Position numbers and translations under genes: made by a program
Notes under the pieces: model-generated
What the model was told of the DNA's origin: nothing
What the model saw: the letters and a program-made list of their open reading frames with translations, nothing else
Databases searched by the model: none
Part shown: one piece after another, positions 50,523-60,949 of the stretch
How positions within the stretch are numbered: the first letter of the stretch is position 1
How the letters are laid out: every line of letters starts with the position of its first letter
Assembly (NCBI GenBank): GCA_020629315.1
Contig: JAHDDO010000011.1
Location: 23,574 to 87,573 of the forward strand
DNA length: 64,000 bases
Source of the DNA: Saprospiraceae bacterium
GTDB lineage: Bacteria > Bacteroidota > Bacteroidia > Chitinophagales > Saprospiraceae
Direction of reading: 5' to 3'

Positions 50523-51680
50523 ATGGAATTTCTAACTCAGGGATTGGAGTCTTTGTCTGCTCGATTTGGTACAGTTTTACCAAATATTCTATCTGCCTTG
50601 TTACTATTAATAGTAGGTCTTTTCTTAGCAGGTGTACTAAGAAGAGTGACAGCAAAGGCATTACGAGGAAGCGGTTTGGACAGCCGATTTAGCTCGTCTT
50701 CATTTACACTTTCAAAAACAATAAGCAAATTAGTTTACTACATCGTAGTAATCTTTGTTCTTTTAGCAGTATTGAACATGATGGGAATCAGCAATGCGCT
50801 GGCGCCATTACAAAACATGTTAAACGAGATTACAGGATTCATTCCTAATATCTTCGCTGCTGGTATCATCGGATTCGCTGGTTATACTTTGGCTAATATC
50901 GCTAAAGAAGCAGTAGGTCTTATTTCTGGATCTGTAGAAAAATTCGCTGATAGATACGGATTGACAGGTAACTTCGATGTTACTGCGATCATTAAGCAAT
51001 TAGTATTCATTTTCGTATTCTTCCCAATTTTATTGGTTGCATTGGATACATTAAACATGAAGACTATCTCTGATCCTGCTAAACAAATGTTGACTTCATT
51101 ATTCGACGCTATTCCTAACATATTAGCTGCAGGTATTATCCTTGTTGTTTTCTATGTAGTTGGAAAATTTGTTGTGGGTATTGTAAGAGAATTATTAGGA
51201 AACTTGAATATTGACCAATATGCTGAGAACTTAGGTATTAGTTCATTAACAGCTAACAGATCACTATCTAACTTGATCGCAAATGGTCTTTATTTCTTCA
51301 TTATGTTTTTCGGTATCATCACAGCTGTTGAGAAATTAGGTTTCGGTCAATTAACAGGTATCCTAAATACAATTATGGATATGGCTGGTTCAATTTTATT
51401 CGGTGGTGTGATCCTTATTATCGGTAACCGATTATCACAATTTGTAAGTGATTACTTCAAAAAGTCTGATTCTCCAGCGTTAGCTTCAATCGCAAGATTT
51501 GCAACATTAGGATTGTTCCTAGCTATGGCCCTTAGATATATGGGAATTGCAGATGATATAGTTAACCTTGCCTTTGGTCTTACTTTAGGTGCGGTGGCTG
51601 TTGCTTTCGCTCTATCATTTGGATTGGGAGGAAGAGATGCTGCTGGTAAGCAAATGTCAAAATTCTTAGACAAGTTCTAA
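50523..51680 (+). CDS. Mechanosensitive-channel-related 'conserved TM helix' membrane protein
   Basis: Repeated LPNILSALLLLIVGLFLAGVLRR / IPNIFAAGIIGFAGYTLANIAKEAV / IPNILAAGIILVVFYVVGKFVVGIVREL units; ends FALSFGLGGRDAAGKQMSKFLDKF; no obvious MscS beta domain. Confidence 0.75.
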   Translation: MEFLTQGLESLSARFGTVLPNILSALLLLIVGLFLAGVLRRVTAKALRGSGLDSRFSSSSFTLSKTISKLVYYIVVIFVLLAVLNMMGISNALAPLQNMLNEITGFIPNIFAAGIIGFAGYTLANIAKEAVGLISGSVEKFADRYGLTGNFDVTAIIKQLVFIFVFFPILLVALDTLNMKTISDPAKQMLTSLFDAIPNILAAGIILVVFYVVGKFVVGIVRELLGNLNIDQYAENLGISSLTANRSLSNLIANGLYFFIMFFGIITAVEKLGFGQLTGILNTIMDMAGSILFGGVILIIGNRLSQFVSDYFKKSDSPALASIARFATLGLFLAMALRYMGIADDIVNLAFGLTLGAVAVAFALSFGLGGRDAAGKQMSKFLDKF

Positions 51681-51700
51681 GATCTAGATATATAGATTAA

Positions 51701-51734
51701 AAAAGCCCGGCTAAATTAGCCGGGCTTTTTTTTT
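51701..51734. terminator. Bidirectional rho-independent terminator between convergent genes
   Basis: AAAA-GCCCGGCTAA-A-TTAGCCGGGC-TTTTTTTTT. Confidence 0.85.
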
Positions 51735-52269
51735 ACCATTTATTCTTCCACATCATCGATTCAACGGGTCGAGTGACTTTATCTACATATTTAGCGCCTT
51801 GCTTTTTATTGTAGTAATTATCTACATCGCCATCGATCTTAAAATAAATAAGTTGGCCTATGGGCATCCCTGCATAAATACGTACCGGCTGAACACAAGA
51901 TATTTCCAGGGTCCATGTATTACAGAATCCAACATCCCCCTTCCCTGCTGTGGCATGAATATCAATACCCAATCTACCTATACTCGATTTACCTTCTAAA
52001 AAAGGAACCGAATTATGCGTTTCAGTGTATTCCAATGTAACGCCTAGGTATAAAATACCCGGATGGATAACATAGCCTTCCTCAGGTATTTCAAAATACT
52101 TTATAGTGTTGTGCCTTCGAGCATCCAGTGTTTTATTATTGTAAACGGCTAATGTTTTGCCTAAATGAACATCATAACTGTTTGTACCCAAACAAGATCT
52201 ATCAAATGGCTCAATGACGATCTTCTGATCATCAATACTTTTTAATATTTGTTTATCTGTCAATATCAT
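51733..52269 (-). CDS. dcd: dCTP deaminase
   Basis: MILTDKQILKSIDDQKIVIEPFDRSCLGTNSYDVHLG; FLEGKSSIGRLGIDIHATAGKGDVGFCNTWTLEI. Start trimmed to MILTDKQ. Confidence 0.93.
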   Translation of the reverse strand: MILTDKQILKSIDDQKIVIEPFDRSCLGTNSYDVHLGKTLAVYNNKTLDARRHNTIKYFEIPEEGYVIHPGILYLGVTLEYTETHNSVPFLEGKSSIGRLGIDIHATAGKGDVGFCNTWTLEISCVQPVRIYAGMPIGQLIYFKIDGDVDNYYNKKQGAKYVDKVTRPVESMMWKNKW

Positions 52270-52298
52270 GACGCTACTATAAACTGTAATTTTACAAA

Positions 52299-52928
52299 AT
52301 GAAGCTTTTGTACGAAAGACGATTTGAAGATCCTTTTTTCGTTGCCGTGCTCGAAACAAAAGACGATTGGCAAAAGTACACAGATGCTTTGAATCTAAGT
52401 GTACATGACCATGATCTTATGAAAGGAATGAAAGATTTCCGAAAACGGGAATTTCTTGCCTCAAGGGCCGGATTCCAATTCATGCTGGATAAACCAATCG
52501 AAATTAGTAAAGACCACTATGGCAAACCGTGGCTCAAAGATGATGACCATTATATTTCCATTTCACATTCAGAAAATAGGGTCGCACTCATCTACCATGA
52601 GCGTAAAGTGGGTATAGATATCCAGATTCACCAAGATAAAATCATCGATCTCGCGCCTAAATTTATTACTGAATCAGAAATCGAAGCCATACCTGATATT
52701 ATGAAAATGGAAAGTATCCATTATTATTGGGGCGCAAAAGAAAGCATGTTTAAAGCGTATGGAGAAAAAAAGGTTGATTTTAAAAAGCACCTTGATGTAC
52801 CTTTATTACATCCTTCATATACAGATGCGATGATTGCGCGTTTTAATAAACCTGAATACTTCGCGGAATACTATATTAACGTTGATCAAATAGATAATTT
52901 TTATCTCGTTTATGCTATCGAAAAATAA
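52299..52928 (+). CDS. 4'-phosphopantetheinyl transferase superfamily protein
   Basis: HYGKPWLKDDDHYISISHSENRVALIYHERKVGIDIQ; YYWGAKESMFKAYG (WxxKE-like). Confidence 0.85.
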   Translation: MKLLYERRFEDPFFVAVLETKDDWQKYTDALNLSVHDHDLMKGMKDFRKREFLASRAGFQFMLDKPIEISKDHYGKPWLKDDDHYISISHSENRVALIYHERKVGIDIQIHQDKIIDLAPKFITESEIEAIPDIMKMESIHYYWGAKESMFKAYGEKKVDFKKHLDVPLLHPSYTDAMIARFNKPEYFAEYYINVDQIDNFYLVYAIEK

Positions 52929-53367
52929 ATCATACAAAATCTTAATCCTACTAGGTCTGGTTATTTCTATTTTGCCTTCATGCAAACAATCGGAACAAGC
53001 CGCACCCACTAGAGAGGTAGAAATTAATGATCAAGTGCCTGCTGATTTCCTAAATTTCTATGACCGATTTCACCAGGATAGTAGTTTTCAGATAAACCGT
53101 ATTTCATTCCCTCTTCCTCAACAAAAATCGGGGATTCCATGGGATAAAGAACGTTGGATTCTTCATAAACCTTTTACAAATTTGGGTAATGAGTATCTAC
53201 GGTCCTATGCCAATTTTGAAGGCATTATAAATGAGCGGATTATTCACAAAAGTGGTCTTTTCGAAATGAATAGGCGCTTCGCAAAGTTATCCGGAGACTG
53301 GCACCTTATTTACTATACGATTGACCAAACAGAGCAAAGTGATTGGTCAGAAGATAGTATTCAATAA
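52912..53367 (+). CDS. Small lipoprotein (DUF4348-like?), unknown function
   Basis: Lipobox ISILPSC; FLNFYDRFHQDSSFQINRISFPLP; overlaps upstream gene by 17 nt. Confidence 0.6.
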   Translation: MLSKNKSYKILILLGLVISILPSCKQSEQAAPTREVEINDQVPADFLNFYDRFHQDSSFQINRISFPLPQQKSGIPWDKERWILHKPFTNLGNEYLRSYANFEGIINERIIHKSGLFEMNRRFAKLSGDWHLIYYTIDQTEQSDWSEDSIQ

Positions 53368-54326
53368 ATAGCTGAGGGATTTAAGTACTGTTGGACATAA
53401 TCCTCAATGCCTGCTTCTAATGAGTACATTGGGTCATAACCTGTAGACCGTATCTTTCGTATATCTGCTTCCGTGAAATATTGGTATTTATCGCGAATAT
53501 CTATCGGTGTATCAATAAAGTTAATCATAGGTTCTTTGCCCATGGCGTTAAATGTGGCGCTTGCTAAATCAATAAATGATCGTGCCTTGCCCGTGCCTAT
53601 GTTATACAAACCAGAATCAGCACTCGGATTTTCTTGTAAGTGAATACACATCTTTACCACATCCTTTATATAAACAAAGTCCCGAGACTGCATGCCATCT
53701 TCTACATCAGATCTATGTGATCTAAATAATGACATTGAACCACTCAACGTAACGGTATTAAACGTATGGAATACAACACTTGCCATTCTGCCTTTATGGT
53801 ATTCATTAGGACCATACACATTAAAGAATTTAAGACCATACCAGGAAGGCGGCTGCAAGCTTTGGTCCAATGCCCATTTGTCAAAATTATTCTTTGATTC
53901 TCCGTATGGATTAAGGGGCTGTAAACTATGTATGATCTCATGATTATCGACAAAACCATGCTCACCAGAACCATAGGTTGCCGCTGATGATGCATAGACT
54001 AATGGGAGGCCATACCTGGCACATTTAAGCCACACCATTTTCGAATAGTTGACATTTAGTTCATCGAAAATCGACTTATCCATTTCGGCCGTATCCGTAC
54101 GTGCACCCAAGTGGTATACAGATTCTACTGTTTCATAATGTGCATCCAACCAATCGGAAAAAATCAGTCGATTGACTAAAATATGATAGTGCTTATCCTT
54201 GAAATTAGCCGCTTTCTTCGGTCTGTTAAAATCATCAACTAAGACTAGATCTTTACGACCCATGTCGTTAAATGCGGCGACTAATGCAGAACCAATAAAC
54301 CCGGCAGCACCTGTTATAACGATCAT
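53361..54326 (-). CDS. hldD: ADP-L-glycero-D-manno-heptose 6-epimerase-like
   Basis: MIVITGAAGFIGSALVAAFNDMGRKDLVLVDDF; YASSAATYG; PLNPYGESKNNFD; LKFFNVYGPNEYHKGRMASVVFH. Confidence 0.9.
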   Translation of the reverse strand: MIVITGAAGFIGSALVAAFNDMGRKDLVLVDDFNRPKKAANFKDKHYHILVNRLIFSDWLDAHYETVESVYHLGARTDTAEMDKSIFDELNVNYSKMVWLKCARYGLPLVYASSAATYGSGEHGFVDNHEIIHSLQPLNPYGESKNNFDKWALDQSLQPPSWYGLKFFNVYGPNEYHKGRMASVVFHTFNTVTLSGSMSLFRSHRSDVEDGMQSRDFVYIKDVVKMCIHLQENPSADSGLYNIGTGKARSFIDLASATFNAMGKEPMINFIDTPIDIRDKYQYFTEADIRKIRSTGYDPMYSLEAGIEDYVQQYLNPSAIY

Positions 54327-57176
54327 TTATTGATATTCTTCAACCGATGGACAAGTGCAAATAAGGTTGCGATCTCCATATGCATTGTCTACCCTAGCAA
54401 CCGAAGGCCAGAATTTACGACCCTCCTTTAGGTAGTCTAATGGATACGCTGCTTTTTGCCTATCATACGGATAATTCCATTCGTTAGCTGTAATCCGTTG
54501 TAGCGTATGAGGAGCATTATGGAGCACATTATTATCCTGTGGATACTCTCCTTTGATGACTTCATTGATCTCCTCCTTGATGGCTAGCATAGCTTCGCAA
54601 AACATATCGAGTTCCTCTAGATTTTCACTCTCTGTAGGTTCGATCATAATAGTGCCTGCAACAGGGAAGCTTAAGGTCGGTGCATGGAAACCATAATCAA
54701 TCAATCGTTTAGCTACATCTTCTGCCGTGATACCAAAGTTCTTGAACGGCCTTAGGTCAATAATTAATTCATGTGCACACATTCCTTCTTCGCCTAGATA
54801 CAGAACATCATAGGCATCAGTGAGTCTTGCTCTGATGTAATTTGCATTGAGTAAAGCAATGGCTGTGGATCGAGTTAAGCCTTCAGCACCTAGCATACGG
54901 ATATATGCATAGCTTATTAATAAAATGCTCGCACTACCATTTGGGGCAGCTGATATGGCAGAAATCGCTTTTTCACCACCTACTTTTTCGTATACATGTC
55001 CAGGCAAATAAGGAGCTAATTTATCGTTTACACAAATGGGTCCCATACCAGGTCCACCTCCTCCATGAGGAATGGCAAAGGTCTTATGTAAGTTTAGATG
55101 ACATACATCCGCCCCAATCAAACCGGGTGACGTATATCCTACTTGTGCATTCATATTAGCACCATCCATGTACACTAAACCACCATTATCATGTACAATC
55201 CCACAAATTTCTTTCACTGCTGCTTCAAACACACCATGAGTTGAAGGATAGGTAATCATTAATGCCGCAAGATTATTCGTGTGTTCGGCCGCTTTTGCTG
55301 TAAGATCTTCTATATCGATATTTCCCTCATCATCACATTGGACCACCACCACTTTCATTCCACACATAACCCCACTAGCTGGGTTAGTACCATGCGCTGA
55401 GGAGGGAATCAGGACTATATTTCTATGATTATCGCCTCGATCTATGTGATACGCTCGTATGGTCATAAGACCCGCATATTCTCCTTGTGCACCAGAGTTT
55501 GGCTGCAACGAACAAGCGGTAAATCCAGTCACCTCTATCAAATAGTCTTTTAAGGCAGCGAACATTTCTTGGTAACCAGCGGCTTGATCTAATGGCACAA
55601 ATGGGTGAATTTGCCCAAACTCAGCCCAGCTTAAAGGCATAAGCTGTGTGGCTGCGTTTAATTTCATCGTACACGAACCCAATGGGATCATTGAGTGGAC
55701 CAAGGAAAGGTCTTTGTTCTCAAGCATCTTAATGTAGCGCATCATAGCCGTTTCTGTACGGTATTTTTTAAATACCTCATTATCACAGAACGACGTCTCC
55801 CTTTGTAATTCAGCGGGTATAGCTGAGTCAGCAACTTGCCCATCTTTAAGCCCTAACACGTCATATATCGCCTTAAGATCATGTTCCGTTGTACTCTCAT
55901 CTAAGCTGATGCTAGTATACCCTTCTGCATAATAAAAATTAATCTTTTTTGCCACAGCTCGAGATCGAATACTATCCTGTTGGTCTTTGTCCGTGTGGAA
56001 GGAAACGGTATCAAAATGGCTTGCATTATCAACAACAAACTTATCTTGCTTCAATGCAGCCGCTAAACGCTTGGCCTTCGCATGAATTCCAGCAGCAATT
56101 TCAAGCAGTCCTTCTTTTCCATGATAAACAGCATACATGCCCGCCATATTAGCTAATAAGGCTTGAGCTGTACAAATATTAGATGTTGCCTTTTCTCTTT
56201 TTATATGCTGTTCTCTGGTTTGTAGGGCCATTCGCATGGCTACATCTTCATCGGCATCTTGGGAAACCCCAATGATTCTACCAGGTATTTGTCTTTTGAA
56301 TTTTTCGTGTGTTGCAAAGTAAGCTGCATGAGGGCCACCATAGCCCAGTGGTATACCAAAGCGCTGTGTATTACCCACAACTACATCTGCACCCCACTCA
56401 CCAGGTGGTTTTAATAAACAAAGAGAGAGTAAATCGGCAGCCACACATAAAAAGATCTCTTTGGATTCGAGTTCCATAGAATAGGCTCTATAATCTTCTA
56501 TGCTTCCTTTTGCGGTAGGATATTGCAAAATAGAAGCAAAAAATGTACTTCCATCTAAGGATAATTCATTCCATCTACCTTCCACGATCTCTATACCCAA
56601 TGGTTCTGCTCGTGTATATAAGACATCTTTTGTTTGTGCAAATACCCCTTCATCAACAAACAGCTTATTAATGGCTGCCCCTTTATTTCTTTTATTCTTT
56701 TGATGATATAGCATAGCCATAGCTTCTGCAGCTGCGGTACCCTCATCTAATAATGAAGCATTTGCTAGGGCCATACCGGTAAGGTCTGAAACTACCGTTT
56801 GGAAGTTTAGCAAACTCTCTAACCTGCCTTGCGAAATTTCTGCTTGATAAGGCGTGTATTGGGTATACCATCCTGGATTTTCCAAAATATTCCGCAATAT
56901 CACGGATGGCGTAATTGTATTATAATAGCCTTGTCCTATATAGGATTTAAAAACCGTGTTCTTATTTGCGATTTCGCGTATATGAGCTAAATATTCATAT
57001 TCACTTAATGCCGCTGGAATATCTAATAATTTCTCTGACCTAATCTTTGAAGGAATCGTTTTAGAGATTAATGATTCCATGTCAGAAATACCTATTCGAG
57101 TCAGCATTTTATTTACGTCTTCACCGTGGACGCCTATATGCCTTTTATCGAAGGATGCAGATTGATTTAGTCCCAT
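54327..57176 (-). CDS. gcvP: Glycine dehydrogenase (decarboxylating), P protein
   Basis: FDKRHIGVHGEDVNKMLTRIGI; YIGQGYYNTITPSVILRNILENPGWYTQYTPYQAEISQGRLESLLNFQT; LHKTFAIPHGGGGPGMGPI. Start at MGLNQSASF. Confidence 0.96.
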   Translation of the reverse strand: MGLNQSASFDKRHIGVHGEDVNKMLTRIGISDMESLISKTIPSKIRSEKLLDIPAALSEYEYLAHIREIANKNTVFKSYIGQGYYNTITPSVILRNILENPGWYTQYTPYQAEISQGRLESLLNFQTVVSDLTGMALANASLLDEGTAAAEAMAMLYHQKNKRNKGAAINKLFVDEGVFAQTKDVLYTRAEPLGIEIVEGRWNELSLDGSTFFASILQYPTAKGSIEDYRAYSMELESKEIFLCVAADLLSLCLLKPPGEWGADVVVGNTQRFGIPLGYGGPHAAYFATHEKFKRQIPGRIIGVSQDADEDVAMRMALQTREQHIKREKATSNICTAQALLANMAGMYAVYHGKEGLLEIAAGIHAKAKRLAAALKQDKFVVDNASHFDTVSFHTDKDQQDSIRSRAVAKKINFYYAEGYTSISLDESTTEHDLKAIYDVLGLKDGQVADSAIPAELQRETSFCDNEVFKKYRTETAMMRYIKMLENKDLSLVHSMIPLGSCTMKLNAATQLMPLSWAEFGQIHPFVPLDQAAGYQEMFAALKDYLIEVTGFTACSLQPNSGAQGEYAGLMTIRAYHIDRGDNHRNIVLIPSSAHGTNPASGVMCGMKVVVVQCDDEGNIDIEDLTAKAAEHTNNLAALMITYPSTHGVFEAAVKEICGIVHDNGGLVYMDGANMNAQVGYTSPGLIGADVCHLNLHKTFAIPHGGGGPGMGPICVNDKLAPYLPGHVYEKVGGEKAISAISAAPNGSASILLISYAYIRMLGAEGLTRSTAIALLNANYIRARLTDAYDVLYLGEEGMCAHELIIDLRPFKNFGITAEDVAKRLIDYGFHAPTLSFPVAGTIMIEPTESENLEELDMFCEAMLAIKEEINEVIKGEYPQDNNVLHNAPHTLQRITANEWNYPYDRQKAAYPLDYLKEGRKFWPSVARVDNAYGDRNLICTCPSVEEYQ

Positions 57177-57324
57177 TATGTATGCCTTTAAAGCTTGCAG
57201 CAAAATAAGGCATTCTTTGCTTAAATATCTAGCTCAAAGAAGGTTAAATATTCAAGTTTTTATGATGGATGCGGTGATTAGTAGACGCTAGATGTTCAAG
57301 AAGCTTGGGAATAAGAGCTTAGCC

Positions 57325-57927
57325 TTATTTGATAAAGAAATCCAATAGTTTTTCATCTTCTAAGAAGGCTTCAAAACGGTCCCCTATTTTTATGGGTCCT
57401 ACTCCGGCAGGCGTCCCAGTATATATTAAGTCCCCTTGTTGTAAGGAAAAGTATTTAGATAGATGACAGATTATATCTGTAAAGCTAAAGATCATATCCT
57501 TAGATTGGCCCTCTTGTACGGACGATCCATTTTTATGAAAACTAAAATGCCAATTCTTTGATGATTCGTATGTTCTGAACTCACTAATAATCGCTGAATT
57601 ATCAAAGCCTTTAGCTATCTCCCATGGGTGGCCTTTTTTCTTTAACTCCGACTGTAAGTCCCTGGCCGTCATATCAACCCCTACCGCTATCTCCTTGATG
57701 TATTGCTCAGCAAAGGCAGGGCTTATATGTTTACCATTTTTCCCAACTTTTAATACTAACTCTAATTCATAGTGGATATCATTACTAAAATCAGGATGAT
57801 AAAACGGCGCATTATTCTTAAGTAGTGCACTCGCTGGTTTCATAAAAACCAGAGGCAAGGTAGGTACCGGGTTTTGTAACTCCTTTGCGTGATCAATGTA
57901 GTTACGCCCTATGCAAAAGATTTTCAT
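57325..57927 (-). CDS. Fumarylacetoacetate hydrolase-family protein
   Basis: CIGRNYIDHAKEL; PLVFMKPASALL; HYELELVLKVGKNGK; GDLIYTGTPAGVGPI. Confidence 0.92.
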   Translation of the reverse strand: MKIFCIGRNYIDHAKELQNPVPTLPLVFMKPASALLKNNAPFYHPDFSNDIHYELELVLKVGKNGKHISPAFAEQYIKEIAVGVDMTARDLQSELKKKGHPWEIAKGFDNSAIISEFRTYESSKNWHFSFHKNGSSVQEGQSKDMIFSFTDIICHLSKYFSLQQGDLIYTGTPAGVGPIKIGDRFEAFLEDEKLLDFFIK

Positions 57928-58166
57928 ACTTGAATTTCTGGAAGACTATCAAACAATGCCTTCTTTTCCTCCATCCACTTTTCCATAGCGCCAGCCTCAT
58001 GCATCATAGCACGCATTTTATTCATGGCATCCAAGTGCGGCATATCTGATTTCTCAAACATTTCTACGCCATGTTTTTTACTTAGGGCTGCCATTTCATC
58101 GAAACTATTGGCTCTAAATATTTCGTCACAAGCGCCGCCTAATTGTCTGCAGGTCATTTCTTTCAT
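57924..58166 (-). CDS. DUF1059-like small protein
   Basis: MKEMTCRQLGGACDEIFRANSFDEMAALSKKHGVEMFEKSDMPHLDAM; overlaps the FAH gene start. Confidence 0.7.
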   Translation of the reverse strand: MKEMTCRQLGGACDEIFRANSFDEMAALSKKHGVEMFEKSDMPHLDAMNKMRAMMHEAGAMEKWMEEKKALFDSLPEIQV

Positions 58167-58169
58167 GAA

Positions 58170-59174
58170 TCAAAATTTTACATTTAGTAATCCCGTCAAT
58201 TCTTTAACCTCTCGAACCGTTTCTTGTGCTACTTTGCGGATCCGCTCTGATGATTGTTTGATCTGATACTTTACGTCTTTTTTATTGGCTAAGATTTCAG
58301 CCTTGGCCGCTACAAAACCTTGGTTCAAGCCTAGTAAAGCCTGACCTACAGCATCTTTAAGATCTACATATTTTAGTTGGCCTGCCTCATAGTCTTTCAT
58401 CAAAGAAGTATGATCCTCATCAGCTCCAGCTGCTTTCAGTAATTCAAAAAGATTCGCAACTCCATCACTCATTTGCCCTTCAGTTGTTTCGCCGGTATCT
58501 GTCACTGCACTTCTTATTTGCTTTAGTAGTCTAGCTTCGTCAGCAAATACATTTATATAATGCTTTTCGCCAGCGCTTTTACTCATTTTTCGACTAGGAT
58601 CAGCAGTGGATTTGATTTTAGGAGTTTTAGTAAGTAAGGTTTCTGGCAATACGAAATATTCTTTACCTACTTGATTATTAAAACGATTAGCAATCTCCCT
58701 AGTCAATTCCAGATGTTGCTTTTGATCCTCTCCAACAGGCACATAATCTGCCTTATAGATAAGTATATCTGCCGCCTGCAATACGGGATAGTCAAAAAGA
58801 CCCACACTGATAAAACCACTTGATTTTTCTTTACTATCAGAGCTCTTGTCTTTAAACTGTGTCATATTCTCAACCCGACCCATGGCTGCAAAATTATTGA
58901 AGATCCAACCTAGCTCGGCATGCTCAGGCACCAAAGACTGGACAAATAGATTCTCTCCCTTTACGCCTATAGCCATTAGATTGAAAATCATTTCCCAGGT
59001 ATTTACTCTAAGCTTTTTCACATCATATGGCATGGTCATAGCATGATAATCTACTACGCCATAAAAGCACTCATATTCAGCTTGTAGATCCACCCAGTTT
59101 TTATTGGCACCAAAGTAATTACCAAAGTGCATATGCCCTGTAGGTTGTATACAGGAAAGGACTCTTTTCTTCAT
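58170..59174 (-). CDS. trpS: Tryptophanyl-tRNA synthetase
   Basis: VLSCIQPTGHMHFGNYFGANKNWVDLQ; YPVLQAADILIYKADYVPVGEDQKQHLELTREIA; RKMSKSAGE (KMSKS). Confidence 0.95.
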   Translation of the reverse strand: MKKRVLSCIQPTGHMHFGNYFGANKNWVDLQAEYECFYGVVDYHAMTMPYDVKKLRVNTWEMIFNLMAIGVKGENLFVQSLVPEHAELGWIFNNFAAMGRVENMTQFKDKSSDSKEKSSGFISVGLFDYPVLQAADILIYKADYVPVGEDQKQHLELTREIANRFNNQVGKEYFVLPETLLTKTPKIKSTADPSRKMSKSAGEKHYINVFADEARLLKQIRSAVTDTGETTEGQMSDGVANLFELLKAAGADEDHTSLMKDYEAGQLKYVDLKDAVGQALLGLNQGFVAAKAEILANKKDVKYQIKQSSERIRKVAQETVREVKELTGLLNVKF

Positions 59175-59177
59175 AAT

Positions 59178-59570
59178 TTAGCTATCTACGTGTGCTATAC
59201 ATGAAATCTCAACATTCACAAATTTCGGCAAATTAGCCACCTCTACTAAAGCTCTACAAGGGGCCGTATTTTCATTAAAAAATGTCCCATAGACTTGATT
59301 GATCCGTGCATAGTCATTCATATCCGAAACAAAGACAGAACATTTAAGCACATTCTCAAATGAAGTACCCGCTGCTTCTAATATATACCCTAGGTTTTTC
59401 ATTACCATTTCTGTTTCTGCTTCAATACTTTCATTGATAAGTTGGCCGCTACTGGCATCAATGGCTATTTGTCCAGAAACATAAAGCGTATTTCCATGTG
59501 CTATGGCCTGATTATAAGGACCAATTGGGGCCGGTGCTTTTTCTGTAAATATGATCTTTTTCATTTTCAA
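59178..59570 (-). CDS. RidA-family deaminase
   Basis: APAPIGPYNQAIAHGNTLYVSGQIAID; NAPCRALVEVANLPKFVNVEI-type C-terminus. Confidence 0.93.
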   Translation of the reverse strand: MKMKKIIFTEKAPAPIGPYNQAIAHGNTLYVSGQIAIDASSGQLINESIEAETEMVMKNLGYILEAAGTSFENVLKCSVFVSDMNDYARINQVYGTFFNENTAPCRALVEVANLPKFVNVEISCIAHVDS

Positions 59571-59627
59571 AATTAACCCTGTAAAGGTACGTTCTTCGTT
59601 TTTCTATTAAAATGATTTGGCTGCTTA

Positions 59628-60035
59628 TTACAAAACACCCACTGCTTTATAAAAGCTATGCAAATTATCCATTTCATTTTGATTATGAATATGCTCTATT
59701 TGTTCGATGAGCATTTGATCATTTACCAAAACCTTTTGGCTACACTTGTGTGTATATGATTGGCCTTTATGAGTTATATAATCCGTAAAATGAACATAGA
59801 AATATTGCTCATCAATAGCTTCAATTTTGCATTCACCCCATACTAGCTTATCTAATTTTCTCTTGCCTTCAATCATATTTTGCTCATACGAGTCGCTTAT
59901 CGCTTGAGGTCCCTTAATGATCTTGTCTCCAATAATATATCGACAGTCTGGTGACAATACTTGACGGGTCTGTTCATATTGATCTTGGTCCAATGACCTT
60001 CCAAATCGTTTTGCGATGCCTTTTTTATCTGCCAT
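59628..60035 (-). CDS. NTF2/SnoaL-like fold protein
   Basis: Short alpha/beta protein, DCRYIIGDKIIKGPQAISDSYEQNM...VHFTDYITHKGQSYTHKCSQKVLVN. Confidence 0.55.
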   Translation of the reverse strand: MADKKGIAKRFGRSLDQDQYEQTRQVLSPDCRYIIGDKIIKGPQAISDSYEQNMIEGKRKLDKLVWGECKIEAIDEQYFYVHFTDYITHKGQSYTHKCSQKVLVNDQMLIEQIEHIHNQNEMDNLHSFYKAVGVL

Positions 60036-60056
60036 CTATGGTTTTGACGTAGTTAA

Positions 60057-60095
60057 ATAGAAAAAGCTCCTCTTCGATCGTGCGAAGGGAGCTTC
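60057..60095 (-). terminator. Rho-independent terminator downstream of rpmF
   Basis: Minus strand AAGCTCC-CTTCG...CGAAG-A-GGAGCTTTTT (arms 60064-60070 / 60088-60094, inner arms 60072-60076 / 60083-60087). Confidence 0.75.
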
Positions 60096-60125
60096 CATTG
60101 GTTTTTTTTTCTGTAAATCTATTCC

Positions 60126-60323
60126 TTAATCCTCGTCCTCAACAGCGTATTCTACTATCATTTTACCCTTGTAGTACAAGTTTCCTTCATGATAGTACGC
60201 TCTGTGATAAAGATGAGGCTCCCCAGTATTTTTGCATACCAATACGTGTGGTACGTCTGCTTTCTTATGGGTTCTTCTTTTTCTTTTGCGTTGCTTTGAT
60301 ATCCTACTCTTCGGATGTGCCAT
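60126..60323 (-). CDS. rpmF: 50S ribosomal protein L32
   Basis: MAHPKSRISKQRKRKRRTHKKADVPHVLVCKNTGEPHLYHRAYYHEGNLYYKGK. Confidence 0.95.
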   Translation of the reverse strand: MAHPKSRISKQRKRKRRTHKKADVPHVLVCKNTGEPHLYHRAYYHEGNLYYKGKMIVEYAVEDED

Positions 60324-60334
60324 AGCGCTAAATT

Positions 60335-60865
60335 TTAGTTTTCAAACTTTATTTCCTTAAGGCTGTCCCAAATAGAGCCCGTAGCCTCGTCATTATTCTT
60401 TTCTCCTAAAAACGTCAGCGTATTTTTATCACAAGGTTTTTGCTCTTCATTCATAGCTTCACAATCAATCTTTTTGACCATCGGTACTCTAAGACAAATA
60501 CTTTCGTACAAATAGCTAGCCACATTGATTTCGTGATCATTTTGAAGTATATAAATGATCTCATCTTCCACTTTTCTCTCTTCACCAATCTTTATAACAT
60601 AATGCTCCTCTGTCTGAATTGGGATAGCTATCTCCGCTGTACACCTATCACAGGCTGTCAGCATGGAGCCCTGAACTATAAAATCCAATTCATAATGACT
60701 GGAGGACCTTGTAATGGAAACATGTGCCTCAAATTCACCTTTTGAAATCTCACCAAAATCAAAAGAATCGAAGACATCTTTATTCAAATTATATTCGAAT
60801 TCATGCTTCCCATCTTTCAAACCCAACAAGGGTATCGAAAAATGTTTCAACCGCTTCATTTCCAA
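60335..60865 (-). CDS. DUF177 (YceD)-family protein
   Basis: Immediately upstream of rpmF (classic yceD-rpmF order); VQGSMLTACDRCTAEIAIPI. Confidence 0.88.
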   Translation of the reverse strand: MEMKRLKHFSIPLLGLKDGKHEFEYNLNKDVFDSFDFGEISKGEFEAHVSITRSSSHYELDFIVQGSMLTACDRCTAEIAIPIQTEEHYVIKIGEERKVEDEIIYILQNDHEINVASYLYESICLRVPMVKKIDCEAMNEEQKPCDKNTLTFLGEKNNDEATGSIWDSLKEIKFEN

Positions 60866-60949
60866 AGAACTTTTAAATGGGCTGCAAAGATAGATTTATT
60901 TTGTAAAAAATCTACCCTAACTCGCTAAAAATCAGGCAACCATTCTTTT

